NCBI GenBank assembly: GCA_023434095.1
Contig: JAEYTJ010000229.1
Span: forward strand, 1 to 11,583
Direction of reading: 5' to 3'
Source: Pseudomonadota bacterium
GTDB lineage: Bacteria > Pseudomonadota > Alphaproteobacteria > Rhizobiales > Xanthobacteraceae
Length of the DNA: 11,583 bases
Shown: piece by piece, positions 1 through 6,757 of the stretch
Position numbering within the stretch: the stretch's first letter is position 1
Layout: every line of letters begins with the position of its first letter
Program-made: the position numbers and the translations under genes
The notes under the pieces: model-generated
What the model saw: only the letters and a program-made list of their open reading frames with translations
The model's database searches: none
What the model was told of the DNA's origin: nothing

Positions 1-69
1 CGCATCGGGCCGGCCGGAGGGCTCGGGATGCACAGGGCGCGGACGGGCGAAGGGAATGGTCATGGACAT
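1..69 (-). CDS. Possible 5' end of a minus-strand gene running off the left edge
   Basis: Reading leftward from an ATG at 69-67 (second ATG at 63-61), the minus strand stays open for 23 codons to the window edge. The predicted start is M-S-M-T-I-P-F-A-R-P, followed by a proline- and arginine-rich stretch. No good Shine-Dalgarno sequence precedes either ATG, and 23 codons are too few to recognise a family. The AT-richer sequence to the right, with a TATAAC box in the same orientation at 142-137, would fit a promoter for a divergent gene. This is only a possibility, because short open frames are common at this GC content. Confidence 0.2.
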   Translation of the reverse strand, partial: MSMTIPFARPRPVHPEPSGRPDA

Positions 70-311
70 GCTCGCGAAGACACTCGGCAGAAGCCGGGTT
101 CCCGCCGCGTCGCCTCCGGCGCGGCACTTTCGAATGGTTATAGCTCCATACGACGTCGCGCGCGACCTCTTCACCCGTGTGATTGCGTATAAGCCCGCTC
201 CCGGATCGCGGGGCATGTTGACGCGGCGGACCTCGCGCGCGGCCCGCGACTTTGCGCGCGGCGCAGAAAGGCCTAAGTGGCAGGAGACGGAAGCGGCCAG
301 GCAGGTTCGAC
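70..311. promoter_or_regulatory. Intergenic region upstream of the crotonase gene, promoter-like
   Basis: No open frame here looks like a real protein. The stretch 125-195 is clearly richer in A and T than its surroundings. It contains TATAAG at 188-193 on the plus strand and TATAAC at 142-137 on the minus strand, each matching five of six bases of the sigma-70 -10 consensus. Neither has a recognisable -35 box at 16-18 bp, so strengths and transcription starts cannot be assigned. A plus-strand start near 200 would give a 5' untranslated leader of about 110 nt before the GTG at 312. A run of palindromic sequence lies between the two boxes and is listed separately. Confidence 0.35.
151..166. 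promoter_or_regulatory. Overlapping palindromes, possible operator
   Basis: CGACGTCG (151-158) is a perfect 8-base palindrome and overlaps GTCGCGCGCGAC (155-166), a perfect 12-base palindrome. They sit between the two -10-like boxes in the presumed promoter region. This is where a dimeric repressor such as a TetR-type protein could bind. The sequence consists almost wholly of CG steps, so chance palindromes are likely at this GC content and the call is weak. Confidence 0.2.
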
Positions 312-1373
312 GTGACGACGGATATCGGCATCAAATTCGAGCAGCGCGGCGCCCTCGGCCTCGTTACGCTCGACCGTCCCCGGGCGCTGAACGCGCTCGA
401 CCATCCCATGGTCAAGGCGATGGACGCCACGCTGCGCCGCTGGATCGACGATCCGGCCATCGCCCAGGTGGTGCTGCGCTCGGCGCATGAGCGGGCCTTC
501 TGCGTCGGCGGCGACGTGCGCGCCATGGCCGAGCTCGGCCGCACCGGACGCAAGGAGGAGGCGCGGCAATACTGGCGCGACGAATACGCGCTCGACTACC
601 TCATCGCACGCTACCCCAAGCCCTTCGCCTCGCTGGTCGACGGCCTGTGCTTCGGCGGCGGCTTCGGTATCAGCGGTCACGGGCGCTACCGCGTGGCGGG
701 CGAACATCTCGGCTTCGCCATGCCCGAGGTCGCCATCGGCCTGTTCCCGGATGTCGGCGGCACCTTCGTGCTGCCACGGCTGCCGGGCTGGAGCGGCACC
801 TGGCTCGCCATGACCGGCGCGCGCATCGGCATGGCGGACGCGGTCGCCCTCGGTCTCTACACCCATCACATTCCCGTGGCGCGCTGGCCGGAACTCATCG
901 CCGCGCTGGCCGGCGGCGAGGCGATGGAGGCGGCGCTCGCCCGGCTTGCCGTGCGCCCGCCGGCACCGGAACTGGCCGGCCTCTACCCCCATATCGACCG
1001 CATCTTCGCCGGCGGATCGGTCGCCGCCATCGCGGTGGCGCTGGAGACGGTGGGGGAAGGCGAGGGTGAGGCCGCCAGCTTCGCACGTCTCCAGCTGGAG
1101 ACCCTCTGCCGCGCCTCGCCGACCAGCGTGCATATCGCCTTCCAGCAGATGCAGCGCGGCCTCGGCCTCGATCTCGCCGGCTGCCTCTCGCTGGAATTCC
1201 GTCTGGTGACGCGCCTGCTCGGCCAGTCCGACTTCTTCGAGGGCGTGCGTGCCGTGCTGGTCGACAAGGACCAGACGCCGGTCTGGCGGCCGGCGCGGCT
1301 GGAAGATGTCGACCCCGCCGCCATCGCGGCGATGTTCGACGCGCCGCTCGACGACGAATTGCTGCTCGCCTGA
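312..1373 (+). CDS. 3-hydroxyisobutyryl-CoA hydrolase-like enoyl-CoA hydratase/isomerase family protein
   Basis: This is a cytoplasmic crotonase-fold protein of 353 aa from the GTG at 312. It most resembles 3-hydroxyisobutyryl-CoA hydrolase (EC 3.1.2.4), which releases 3-hydroxyisobutyrate in valine breakdown. The oxyanion-hole segment is A-F-C-V-G-G-D at residues 62-68, followed by F-G-G-G near 114-117. In A-M-P-E-V-A-I-G-L-F-P-D-V-G-G (136-150), E139 and D147 have the same eight-residue spacing as the catalytic Glu/Asp pair of human HIBCH. The length suits the hydrolase (about 350 aa) better than typical 260-aa enoyl-CoA hydratases. The frame stays open upstream to a TTG at 252, but the extra 20 residues are basic and unlike the family, and homology starts just after the GTG. 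AGGCAGG lies about 6 nt before the GTG. The DUF6163 gene follows after 25 bp. A related acyl-CoA hydratase/hydrolase activity cannot be excluded. Confidence 0.85.
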   Translation: MTTDIGIKFEQRGALGLVTLDRPRALNALDHPMVKAMDATLRRWIDDPAIAQVVLRSAHERAFCVGGDVRAMAELGRTGRKEEARQYWRDEYALDYLIARYPKPFASLVDGLCFGGGFGISGHGRYRVAGEHLGFAMPEVAIGLFPDVGGTFVLPRLPGWSGTWLAMTGARIGMADAVALGLYTHHIPVARWPELIAALAGGEAMEAALARLAVRPPAPELAGLYPHIDRIFAGGSVAAIAVALETVGEGEGEAASFARLQLETLCRASPTSVHIAFQQMQRGLGLDLAGCLSLEFRLVTRLLGQSDFFEGVRAVLVDKDQTPVWRPARLEDVDPAAIAAMFDAPLDDELLLA

Positions 1374-1398
1374 GCGCGATTTGGAGTATGGAAGCGGA

Positions 1399-1830
1399 AT
1401 GAGTTCGCCCTACGACCCCATCGACGCCACGCTCGGCCCGGCCGGCGCCCGCATGCCGCTCTGGCAGTCGCGCGTGATCCTCTATCTGCGTTGCCTCGCC
1501 GGCTTCCTGATGGTGAAGACCGTCTACAGCTGGACGCTGATCTGCGGCGTCTGGGACGGCGACATGAGCCGCTTCGAGATGATCTCCCTCGCCGCCAAGT
1601 CGGCGGTGATCTGGGCGGCGATCATGAACCCGGTGGCCGCTGTCGGCCTCTGGCTCGGTGCCTCCTGGGGCGTGGTGCTCTGGCTGGTAACGGCGATGGT
1701 GCAGATCCTCATCAACGCCTCGGCACCCGAGGGCGTCGGCCGGCTGATGATCGTCGCCGCCATCGAGACGGTTCTCGTCGCCATCTATGCCTTCCTCACC
1801 TACAAGGCGGCGCGCGAGAGCGAGCGCTGA
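1399..1830 (+). CDS. DUF6163 family membrane protein
   Basis: This is a 143-aa protein of unknown function with about four hydrophobic segments, near residues 26-50, 66-86, 88-106 and 115-135, so an inner-membrane protein is likely. The N-terminal 25 residues are polar and carry no cleavable signal peptide. The tryptophan-rich core (W72, W85, W90, W95) and the order of helices fit DUF6163, a family I know from Rhizobiales, where it lies next to a MarR-type LdtR regulator just as here. The ATG at 1399 is preceded by the purine-rich GGAAGCGGA directly before it and by GGAG at 1383-1386. The gene follows the crotonase gene by 25 bp and may share its transcript, and it lies 134 bp before the regulator. 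No catalytic motif is visible. A link to envelope or osmotic stress would be inferred only from its neighbour. Confidence 0.75.
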   Translation: MSSPYDPIDATLGPAGARMPLWQSRVILYLRCLAGFLMVKTVYSWTLICGVWDGDMSRFEMISLAAKSAVIWAAIMNPVAAVGLWLGASWGVVLWLVTAMVQILINASAPEGVGRLMIVAAIETVLVAIYAFLTYKAARESER

Positions 1831-1877
1831 GCTTTACATTTCGTTAACCCGTTGCGGTGACGAAGGATTCAGCCTTT

Positions 1878-1897
1878 CGCTTAAACCGATCTTAGCG
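1878..1897. promoter_or_regulatory. Imperfect palindrome upstream of ldtR, candidate MarR-family operator
   Basis: CGCTTAAACCGATCTTAGCG pairs at seven of ten symmetric positions, with outer arms CGCT/AGCG. It is the most AT-rich symmetric element in the 134-bp gap before the regulator and lies 67 bp upstream of its ATG. MarR-family dimers bind near-palindromes of this size and often control their own gene, so autoregulation is a reasonable guess. No clear -35/-10 pair could be assigned around it. Confidence 0.3.
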
Positions 1898-1964
1898 CCG
1901 CCCCGCGAGACTTGCCGTCTCACGAGAGGGAACAATCCCCAATTCCGAGACCGGGGTACGAACC

Positions 1965-2486
1965 ATGCGCGCAGGTCAGGCGGCGAATGTCGTCAGCATC
2001 AACGAGGCCGGGGAGGAGCGTCGGGAATCGATCCGCCCGCTCTACCGGGAAGCCGTCACGCTGGTGGAACGGCTGCACCGCCGGCTGCTCGACGTCGTGA
2101 AGGACGAACTCGACCGGCGCGGCCGCGAGGACATCAACGCTGTGCAGGCGCTGCTCCTGTTCAACATCGGCGATTCCGAGCTGACCGCCGCCGAGCTGCG
2201 CACGCGCGGCTATTATCTCGGTGCCAATGTCTCGTACAATTTGAAGAAGCTGGTGGAGACCGGCTTCCTCGACCATCGCCGCTCGCGGGTGGACCGGCGC
2301 GCGGTGCGCATCCGGCTGACGGAGAAGGGCGAGGAGGTGCGCGACATCGTCGAAGGCCTCCACGCCAAGCATCTCGTCACCATCGAGCAGATCGGCGGCA
2401 TCGGCCCGCAGGACTTCCAGCAGCTCAACAAGGCGCTGAACCGGCTCGAACGGTTCTGGACCGACCAGATTCTCTACCGGCTCTGA
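1965..2486 (+). CDS. ldtR: MarR-family winged-helix transcriptional regulator, LdtR-like
   Basis: This is a 173-aa DNA-binding protein of the MarR family. After an acidic, variable N-terminus (1-22), helices at about 25-52 and the C-terminal 125-173 form the dimer region. The winged-helix core is at about 57-122: E-L-T-A-A-E-L at 72-78, recognition helix R-G-Y-Y-L-G-A-N-V-S-Y-N-L-K-K-L at about 81-96, and a very basic wing D-H-R-R-S-R-V-D-R-R-A-V-R-I-R-L-T (103-119). The G-Y-Y-L-G-x-N-V-S-Y-N-L-K-K-L signature is what I recall for LdtR of 'Candidatus Liberibacter asiaticus', a regulator of an L,D-transpeptidase gene and osmotic tolerance, and for its Rhizobiales homologues. No L,D-transpeptidase gene lies in this window, so its targets here are unknown. 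No strong Shine-Dalgarno precedes the ATG. The DUF6163 gene upstream is its usual neighbour. Confidence 0.8.
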   Translation: MRAGQAANVVSINEAGEERRESIRPLYREAVTLVERLHRRLLDVVKDELDRRGREDINAVQALLLFNIGDSELTAAELRTRGYYLGANVSYNLKKLVETGFLDHRRSRVDRRAVRIRLTEKGEEVRDIVEGLHAKHLVTIEQIGGIGPQDFQQLNKALNRLERFWTDQILYRL

Positions 2487-2494
2487 TGCGGCGC

Positions 2495-2519
2495 GGTTCC
2501 GTTCAGCGCTGAAGGAACC
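2495..2519. terminator. Hairpin between convergent genes, likely bidirectional terminator or transcript end
   Basis: GGTTCC (2495-2500) pairs with GGAACC (2514-2519), and inside it TTCAGC/GCTGAA (2502-2513) is a perfect palindrome, leaving one G bulged at 2501. A 10-bp stem with a GCGC loop results. It lies 8 bp past the ldtR stop and contains the stop codon (TCA at 2503-2505, read as TGA) of the minus-strand gene. No T-run follows on either strand, so a simple intrinsic terminator is not certain. It could instead protect 3' ends in Rho-dependent termination. Confidence 0.55.
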
Positions 2520-3534
2520 CCTCCAGCGTATTGGCGACGTTGATGCCGATGGCCTCGACCGCATAGCCGCCTTCCATGACGAACAGGGTCGGGCGGGCGA
2601 GGGCGGCGATGCGGGCGCCGATCTTCAGATAGTCCGGGCTGTCGAGCAGGAACTGCGAGATCGGGTCTTCCTTGTAGGTGTCGACGCCGAGCGAGACGAC
2701 CACCACATCGGCCCCGAACGCCTCGATCCGCGCGCAGGCGGCATCCAGCGCCGCGCCCCAGCCGGCATAGTCCGTGCCCCAGCGCAGCGGGAAATTGGCG
2801 TTGAAGCCCTCGCCGGCCCCCGCGCCGGTCTCGTCGGCGAAGCCGAGGAAATAGGGGAATTCCTGCAGCGGATCGGCGTGGATGTTGCACACCAGCACGT
2901 CCGGCCGGTCGTAGAAGATCGCCTGCGTGCCGTTGCCGTGGTGGTAGTCGACATCGAGGACGGCGACGCGCGCCGCGCCGCGGTCGCGGAAGCTCTGCGC
3001 CGCCACGGCGGCGTTGTTGATGAAGCAGTAGCCGCCCATCGTGCCGGCATGGGCATGGTGGCCGGGCGGACGGCACAGGGCGAAGGCGGATTTCTCGCCG
3101 CCGGCGACGAGATCGACGCCGGTCAGCGCGATATCGGCCGCCGCCTGCACCGCGTCCCAGGTGCCCGCCACCATGCAGCAGCCGGCATCGAAGGAATAAT
3201 GGCCGAGCTTGCCGTCGATGGTCTCCGGCACGATGTCCGTGCGCATGCCCGGCGCGCGCCAGAAGCTCGGCAGGGCCGGGAAGTCGCGCCCGTCCGCCGT
3301 CCACATCTTCCAGGCCTGGCTGAGGAAGCGCACGTAATCCTCGTCATGCACCTTCATCAGCGGGTCGAGCCCGTGCGCCGCCGGCTCGATCAGCGTCCCG
3401 AAGGGCCGCTCGCCAATGGCGTTGAGAATCATCGCCACCCGCTCGGGCTTTTCGAAAGCCGGCACCACCCGGCCGTTCATCAGTTCGACATGGCCGGAAT
3501 GGCCGAGATGGCGCGGCGAGTGGATGATCTTCAT
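2503..3534 (-). CDS. Acetylpolyamine amidohydrolase (histone deacetylase superfamily)
   Basis: This 343-aa zinc hydrolase of the arginase/deacetylase fold probably removes acetyl groups from acetylated polyamines such as acetylputrescine, acetylcadaverine or acetylspermidine in the cytoplasm. It closely parallels Mycoplana ramosa APAH (341 aa; aphA) along its length. The general-base histidine pair is H159-H160 in R-P-P-G-H-H. Zinc ligands are D196 and H198 in [11 protein letters not shown] and D285 in S-L-G-V-D-T, and the transition-state tyrosine is Y324 in E-G-G-Y. E17, which corresponds to the polyamine-contacting Glu17 of APAH, is present. All key residues are intact. The ATG at 3534 gives an N-terminus that aligns with APAH, although no good ribosome-binding site precedes it. 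The gene converges on ldtR and diverges from glyA. A general label 'histone deacetylase family protein' would also be correct, and the exact substrate is inferred. Confidence 0.85.
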   Translation of the reverse strand: MKIIHSPRHLGHSGHVELMNGRVVPAFEKPERVAMILNAIGERPFGTLIEPAAHGLDPLMKVHDEDYVRFLSQAWKMWTADGRDFPALPSFWRAPGMRTDIVPETIDGKLGHYSFDAGCCMVAGTWDAVQAAADIALTGVDLVAGGEKSAFALCRPPGHHAHAGTMGGYCFINNAAVAAQSFRDRGAARVAVLDVDYHHGNGTQAIFYDRPDVLVCNIHADPLQEFPYFLGFADETGAGAGEGFNANFPLRWGTDYAGWGAALDAACARIEAFGADVVVVSLGVDTYKEDPISQFLLDSPDYLKIGARIAALARPTLFVMEGGYAVEAIGINVANTLEGFLQR

Positions 3535-3651
3535 GGCGTGGCCCGGATTCGCGAGACGGTGGGGGCGCCACGATAGGCGCGGGCGCGGCGCGCTGTCATC
3601 ACCCGAGCGCGAACACGTGTCGCGCGCTTCCGCCGGGGCTGCCGCCTCGGT

Positions 3652-3666
3652 GCAAGGCTCCCTTGC
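3652..3666 (+). repeat. Short perfect hairpin upstream of glyA
   Basis: GCAAGG (3652-3657) and CCTTGC (3661-3666) form a perfect 6-bp stem with a CTC loop. It is 110 bp before the glyA ATG, followed by GGGCC and no T-run. It could be an operator half-site pair or a leader structure, and its function is not evident. Confidence 0.3.
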
Positions 3667-3762
3667 GGGCCGCGTGCTTTGAAAGACGGGGGTGCTGTGC
3701 TAAGCGACCCGCCTCGATTTCGCGGTCGGCACGCCGCCGGCCGGGAGGCATCGCCACCGCCC

Positions 3763-3769
3763 AGGGAGG
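3763..3769 (+). promoter_or_regulatory. Strong ribosome-binding site of glyA
   Basis: AGGGAGG ends 7 nt before the ATG at 3777 and fixes the glyA start. The frame is open upstream to 3663, but those codons have no such site and no family similarity. Confidence 0.8.
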
Positions 3770-3776
3770 CCGGTCT

Positions 3777-5084
3777 ATGTCGTCCGAAGCTCACGCTTCT
3801 TCCGCCGAATTCAACAACCGCTTCTTCTCGGCGCCGCTTTCCGAGACCGATCCGGAGCTCGCCGGCGCCATCACCGCCGAACTCGGCCGCCAGCGCGACG
3901 AGATCGAGCTCATCGCGTCCGAGAACATCGTCTCGCGCGCCGTGCTCGAAGCGCAGGGCTCGGTGCTGACCAACAAATACGCCGAGGGCTATCCGGGGCG
4001 CCGCTATTACGGTGGCTGCCAGTATGTCGACGTGGCCGAGCAGCTTGCCATCGACCGCGCCAAGAAGCTGTTCGGCGCCGGTTTCGCCAATGTGCAGCCC
4101 CATTCCGGCGCGCAGGCCAACACGGCCGTGTTCTTCGCCCTCATGCAGCCGGGCGATGCCTTCCTCGGCCTCAACCTCGCCGCCGGCGGTCACCTGACCC
4201 ATGGCGCGCCGGTCAGCCTGTCGGGCAAATGGTTCAAGCCGATCCCCTACAATGTGCGCCGCGACGACCAGCGCATCGACTATGAAGAGGTCGCCAGGCT
4301 CGCCGACGAGCACAAGCCGAAGGTGCTGATCGCCGGCGGCTCGGCCTATCCGCGCCATATCGACTTCGCGAAGATGCGCGCCATCGCCGATTCGGTCGGC
4401 GCCTATCTCATGGTCGACATGGCGCATTTCGCCGGTCTGGTGGCGGGCGGCGTGCACCCCAACCCGGTGCCGCACGCCCATGTCGTCACCACCACCACCC
4501 ACAAGACCCTGCGCGGCCCTCGCGGCGGCATGATCCTGACCAATGACGAGGACCTGGCGAAGAAGTTCAACTCCGCAATCTTCCCCGGCATCCAGGGCGT
4601 GCCGCTGATGCATGTCATCGCCGCCAAGGCCGTCGCCTTTGGAGAGGCGCTGCAGCCGGAGTTCAAGGTCTACGCCAAGAACGTGGTCGAGAACGCCAAG
4701 GCGCTGGCCGAGAACCTCAAGGGCCACGGCTTCGAGATCGTCTCCGGCGGCACCGACACCCACCTCATGCTGGTCGACCTTCGCCCGAAGAAGCTGACCG
4801 GCAAGGTGTCGGAGATCGCGCTCGGCCGCGCGCACATCACCACCAACAAGAACGGCATCCCCTTCGACCCCGAAAAGCCGTTCGTCACCTCCGGCATCCG
4901 CCTCGGCACCCCGGCGGGCACGACGCGCGGCTTCGGTGTCGCCGAGTTCCAGCAGGTCGGCGACATGATCGCCGAAGTGCTCGACGTGCTCTCGCAGAAG
5001 GGTGTCGACGAGGATAGCCTCGTGGAAGCGGCGGTGCGCGGCAAGGTCGCCGACCTCCTCGCCCGCTACCCGCTCTACAGCTGA
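3777..5084 (+). CDS. glyA: Serine hydroxymethyltransferase
   Basis: This is a 435-aa PLP enzyme (EC 2.1.2.1) that converts serine and tetrahydrofolate to glycine and 5,10-methylene-tetrahydrofolate. It is the main source of one-carbon units for purines, thymidylate and methionine. The family landmarks are all present: I-A-S-E-N near the N-terminus, [25 protein letters not shown], the D-M-A-H-F-A-G-L segment, and the PLP-binding lysine K243 in [14 protein letters not shown]. The length is slightly above the common 417-430 aa because of a short N-terminal extension before F-F-S-A-P-L. The gene opens the operon, and nrdR starts 9 nt after its stop with its ribosome-binding site overlapping that stop. 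Linkage to nrdR and the riboflavin genes is conserved in alphaproteobacteria. Confidence 0.98.
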   Translation: MSSEAHASSAEFNNRFFSAPLSETDPELAGAITAELGRQRDEIELIASENIVSRAVLEAQGSVLTNKYAEGYPGRRYYGGCQYVDVAEQLAIDRAKKLFGAGFANVQPHSGAQANTAVFFALMQPGDAFLGLNLAAGGHLTHGAPVSLSGKWFKPIPYNVRRDDQRIDYEEVARLADEHKPKVLIAGGSAYPRHIDFAKMRAIADSVGAYLMVDMAHFAGLVAGGVHPNPVPHAHVVTTTTHKTLRGPRGGMILTNDEDLAKKFNSAIFPGIQGVPLMHVIAAKAVAFGEALQPEFKVYAKNVVENAKALAENLKGHGFEIVSGGTDTHLMLVDLRPKKLTGKVSEIALGRAHITTNKNGIPFDPEKPFVTSGIRLGTPAGTTRGFGVAEFQQVGDMIAEVLDVLSQKGVDEDSLVEAAVRGKVADLLARYPLYS

Positions 5085-5093
5085 GGCCGAACG

Positions 5094-5612
5094 ATGCGCT
5101 GTCCCTACTGCGGAAGCCTCGACACCCAGGTCAAGGATTCCCGTCCCACCGAGGACAGCGCCGCCATCAGGCGCCGCCGCATCTGCCCGGATTGCGGCGG
5201 CCGCTTCACCACCTTCGAGCGCGTGCAACTGCGGGAACTCACCGTGCTGAAGCGCTCCGGCCGCCGCGTGCCCTTCGACCGCGACAAGCTCGCCCGCTCC
5301 ATCGAGGTGGCGCTGAGGAAGCGCCCCGTCGAGCCGGAGCGGGTGGAGCGGCTGGTCTCGGGGCTGGTGCGGCGACTGGAAAGCATGGGTGAGAGCGAGA
5401 TCACCTCCGAGATAATCGGCGAACGGGTGATGGAGAGCCTCAAGCAGCTCGACGACGTCGCCTATGTCCGCTTTGCCTCCGTCTACCGCAATTTCCGCGA
5501 GGCCAAGGATTTCGAGACCCTGCTGGGCGAGCTCGAACCCCGCCTCGCCGAGGGCGCGGCGATGGACGAATTGAACGCCCGCCGCGCCCGCGATCCCGAG
5601 CTCGACGACTGA
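5094..5612 (+). CDS. nrdR: Transcriptional repressor NrdR
   Basis: This 172-aa repressor of ribonucleotide reductase genes senses ATP/dATP through an ATP-cone. The N-terminal zinc ribbon has four cysteines, C3-P-Y-C6 and C31-P-D-C34, separated by the family's S-R-P and R-R-R-R-I-C segments. The ATP-cone starts at about residue 50 with [16 protein letters not shown] (K53, R54, G56) and ends near [11 protein letters not shown]. The roughly 30 residues after it are charged and alpha-helical in appearance and make the protein longer than the 149-aa E. coli form, as is common in this class. GAGG at 5083-5086 overlaps the glyA stop and serves the ATG at 5094, which suggests translational coupling. 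No ribonucleotide reductase gene or obvious NrdR box pair is in the window, so its targets are elsewhere. Confidence 0.97.
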   Translation: MRCPYCGSLDTQVKDSRPTEDSAAIRRRRICPDCGGRFTTFERVQLRELTVLKRSGRRVPFDRDKLARSIEVALRKRPVEPERVERLVSGLVRRLESMGESEITSEIIGERVMESLKQLDDVAYVRFASVYRNFREAKDFETLLGELEPRLAEGAAMDELNARRARDPELDD

Positions 5613-5647
5613 TGCCCCGCCTACGAGGCCGCTTCGCCGCGCCATGA
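5612..5647 (+). other. Eleven-codon mini-ORF bridging nrdR and ribD
   Basis: The nrdR stop overlaps an ATG (TGATG, 5610-5614). This frame encodes [11 protein letters not shown] and ends at a TGA (5645-5647) that overlaps the ribD ATG (ATGA, 5644-5647). Both junctions are classic termination-reinitiation arrangements, so the short frame could carry ribosomes from nrdR to ribD, whose own start has only a distant GAGG at 5625-5628. The peptide has no recognisable function. The arrangement may be accidental. Confidence 0.25.
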
Positions 5648-6756
5648 CCGGACCCGCCACCGACGCCTCCCTGATGGCGGCCGCGCTCAGCATAGGCCGG
5701 CGCGAGCGGGGCCATACCTGGCCAAACCCCGCCGTCGGCGCGCTTGTCGTGCGCGAAGGCCCGCAGGGGCCGCGCGTGCTCGGCCGCGGCTGGACCGCCC
5801 GCGGCGGACGCCCGCATGCCGAGCCGCAGGCACTGGCGCAGGCCGGGGAGGGCGCGCGCGGGGCTACGCTCTATGTCACGCTGGAACCCTGCTCGCACCA
5901 TGGCGGCACGCCGCCCTGCGTCGATGCGGTGCGCGCGGCCGGCATCGCCCGCGTGGTCGCGGCGGTACAGGACCCCGATTTCCGCGTCGCCGGCCGGGGC
6001 TTCGCCATTCTACGCGAGGCCGGCATTACGGTTGAGGTCGGCACCGGCGCCCCGCAGGCGCTGATCGACCATGCCGGGCATATCCGCCGCGTCACCGAAG
6101 GCCGCCCCCATATCATGCTGAAAATGGCGGTTTCCGCCGACGGCAAGGTGGGGCTGGCGGGCCGGCGGCCGGCGGCGATCACCGGAGCTGTGGCGCGCGA
6201 CCGCGTGCACATGCTGCGCGCCACCCATGACGCCGTGCTCACCGGCATCGGTACGGTGCTCGCCGACGACCCGCTGCTCACCTGCCGCCTGCCGGGGATG
6301 CGGGACCGCTCGCCGCTGCGCATCGTGCTCGACCCCGATCTGCGCCTCTCGCCGACCAGCGCGCTGGCCCGCAGCCTCGACGTCGCGCCGCTGTGGATCG
6401 TCGCTGCCGAGGACGCGCCCACGGCACCGGAAGCGATGCTGGGCGCGATGGGCATTGAGGTGATGCGGGTGCGGCGCCGGCCGGAAGGCGGGCTCGCTCT
6501 GGACGAAACGCTGAAACTGCTCGCCCTGCGCGGCCTCACCCGGATCATGGTCGAGGCCGGGCCGCGCATCGCCGCCTCTTTCCTCGCCGCCGGTCTGGTG
6601 GACGAGGTGAACCTGTTCGTGGCCCCGACCCCGCTCGGGCCGGACGCGCTCGACGCGCTGGAGGGACTGCCGCTCGCGGCCCTCGATGACTATCTCAACG
6701 TGGTGGATGAGGAACAGCAGGGCGTAGACCGCCTGCGCATCATGAGGCGTCGCTAG
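5644..6756 (+). CDS. ribD: Bifunctional riboflavin deaminase/reductase RibD
   Basis: This 370-aa protein catalyses the second and third steps of riboflavin synthesis. It is a diaminohydroxyphosphoribosylaminopyrimidine deaminase (EC 3.5.4.26) joined to an NADPH-dependent 5-amino-6-(5-phosphoribosylamino)uracil reductase (EC 1.1.1.193). The cytidine-deaminase-like domain (about 8-150) has the zinc site H58-A-E60 and P-C83-S-H-H-G-G-T-P-P-C92. The reductase domain (about 155-365) shows L-K-M-A-V-S-A-D-G-K-V-G, H-D-A-V-L-T-G-I-G-T-V-L-A-D-D-P-L-L-T and M-V-E-A-G-P. The segment that in E. coli reads S-G-E-S-Q-W-I-T is shorter and lacks the tryptophan here. The ATG at 5644 starts 31 bp after nrdR with only a remote ribosome-binding site. 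A second Met at residue 11 is possible but would cut into the domain. ribE follows after a single base. Confidence 0.97.
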   Translation: MTGPATDASLMAAALSIGRRERGHTWPNPAVGALVVREGPQGPRVLGRGWTARGGRPHAEPQALAQAGEGARGATLYVTLEPCSHHGGTPPCVDAVRAAGIARVVAAVQDPDFRVAGRGFAILREAGITVEVGTGAPQALIDHAGHIRRVTEGRPHIMLKMAVSADGKVGLAGRRPAAITGAVARDRVHMLRATHDAVLTGIGTVLADDPLLTCRLPGMRDRSPLRIVLDPDLRLSPTSALARSLDVAPLWIVAAEDAPTAPEAMLGAMGIEVMRVRRRPEGGLALDETLKLLALRGLTRIMVEAGPRIAASFLAAGLVDEVNLFVAPTPLGPDALDALEGLPLAALDDYLNVVDEEQQGVDRLRIMRRR

Positions 6757-6757
6757 C

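Larger units (their letters stand above)
3535..3776. promoter_or_regulatory. Divergent intergenic region between the acetylpolyamine amidohydrolase gene and glyA
   Basis: This 242-bp gap must hold promoters for both divergent genes. No clear sigma-70 pair could be identified. It contains a perfect hairpin, GCAAGG-CTC-CCTTGC (3652-3666), and an inverted repeat AGCGCG/CGCGCT (3606-3611 and 3623-3628) that flanks the 8-base palindrome ACACGTGT (3613-3620). A less GC-rich patch around 3676-3706 is the likeliest place for the glyA promoter. No glycine or other riboswitch core was recognised. Open frames that cross it are not protein-like. Confidence 0.5.

Noticed and set aside
56..490. Plus-strand 144-codon frame at the left end
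   Set aside because: It overlaps the crotonase gene in another frame and its translation shows no coherent domain. Its ATG has no convincing ribosome-binding site.
4484..4500. Tandem ACC repeat inside glyA
   Set aside because: It encodes the conserved threonine run just before the PLP lysine of serine hydroxymethyltransferase, so it is explained by the protein.
3531..5693. Very long (720-codon) open frame on the minus strand across glyA and nrdR
   Set aside because: It is antisense to two clearly recognisable conserved genes. Its composition (Ala/Gly/Asp/His-rich, no family motif) is what strong third-position G/C bias produces in the opposite frame.
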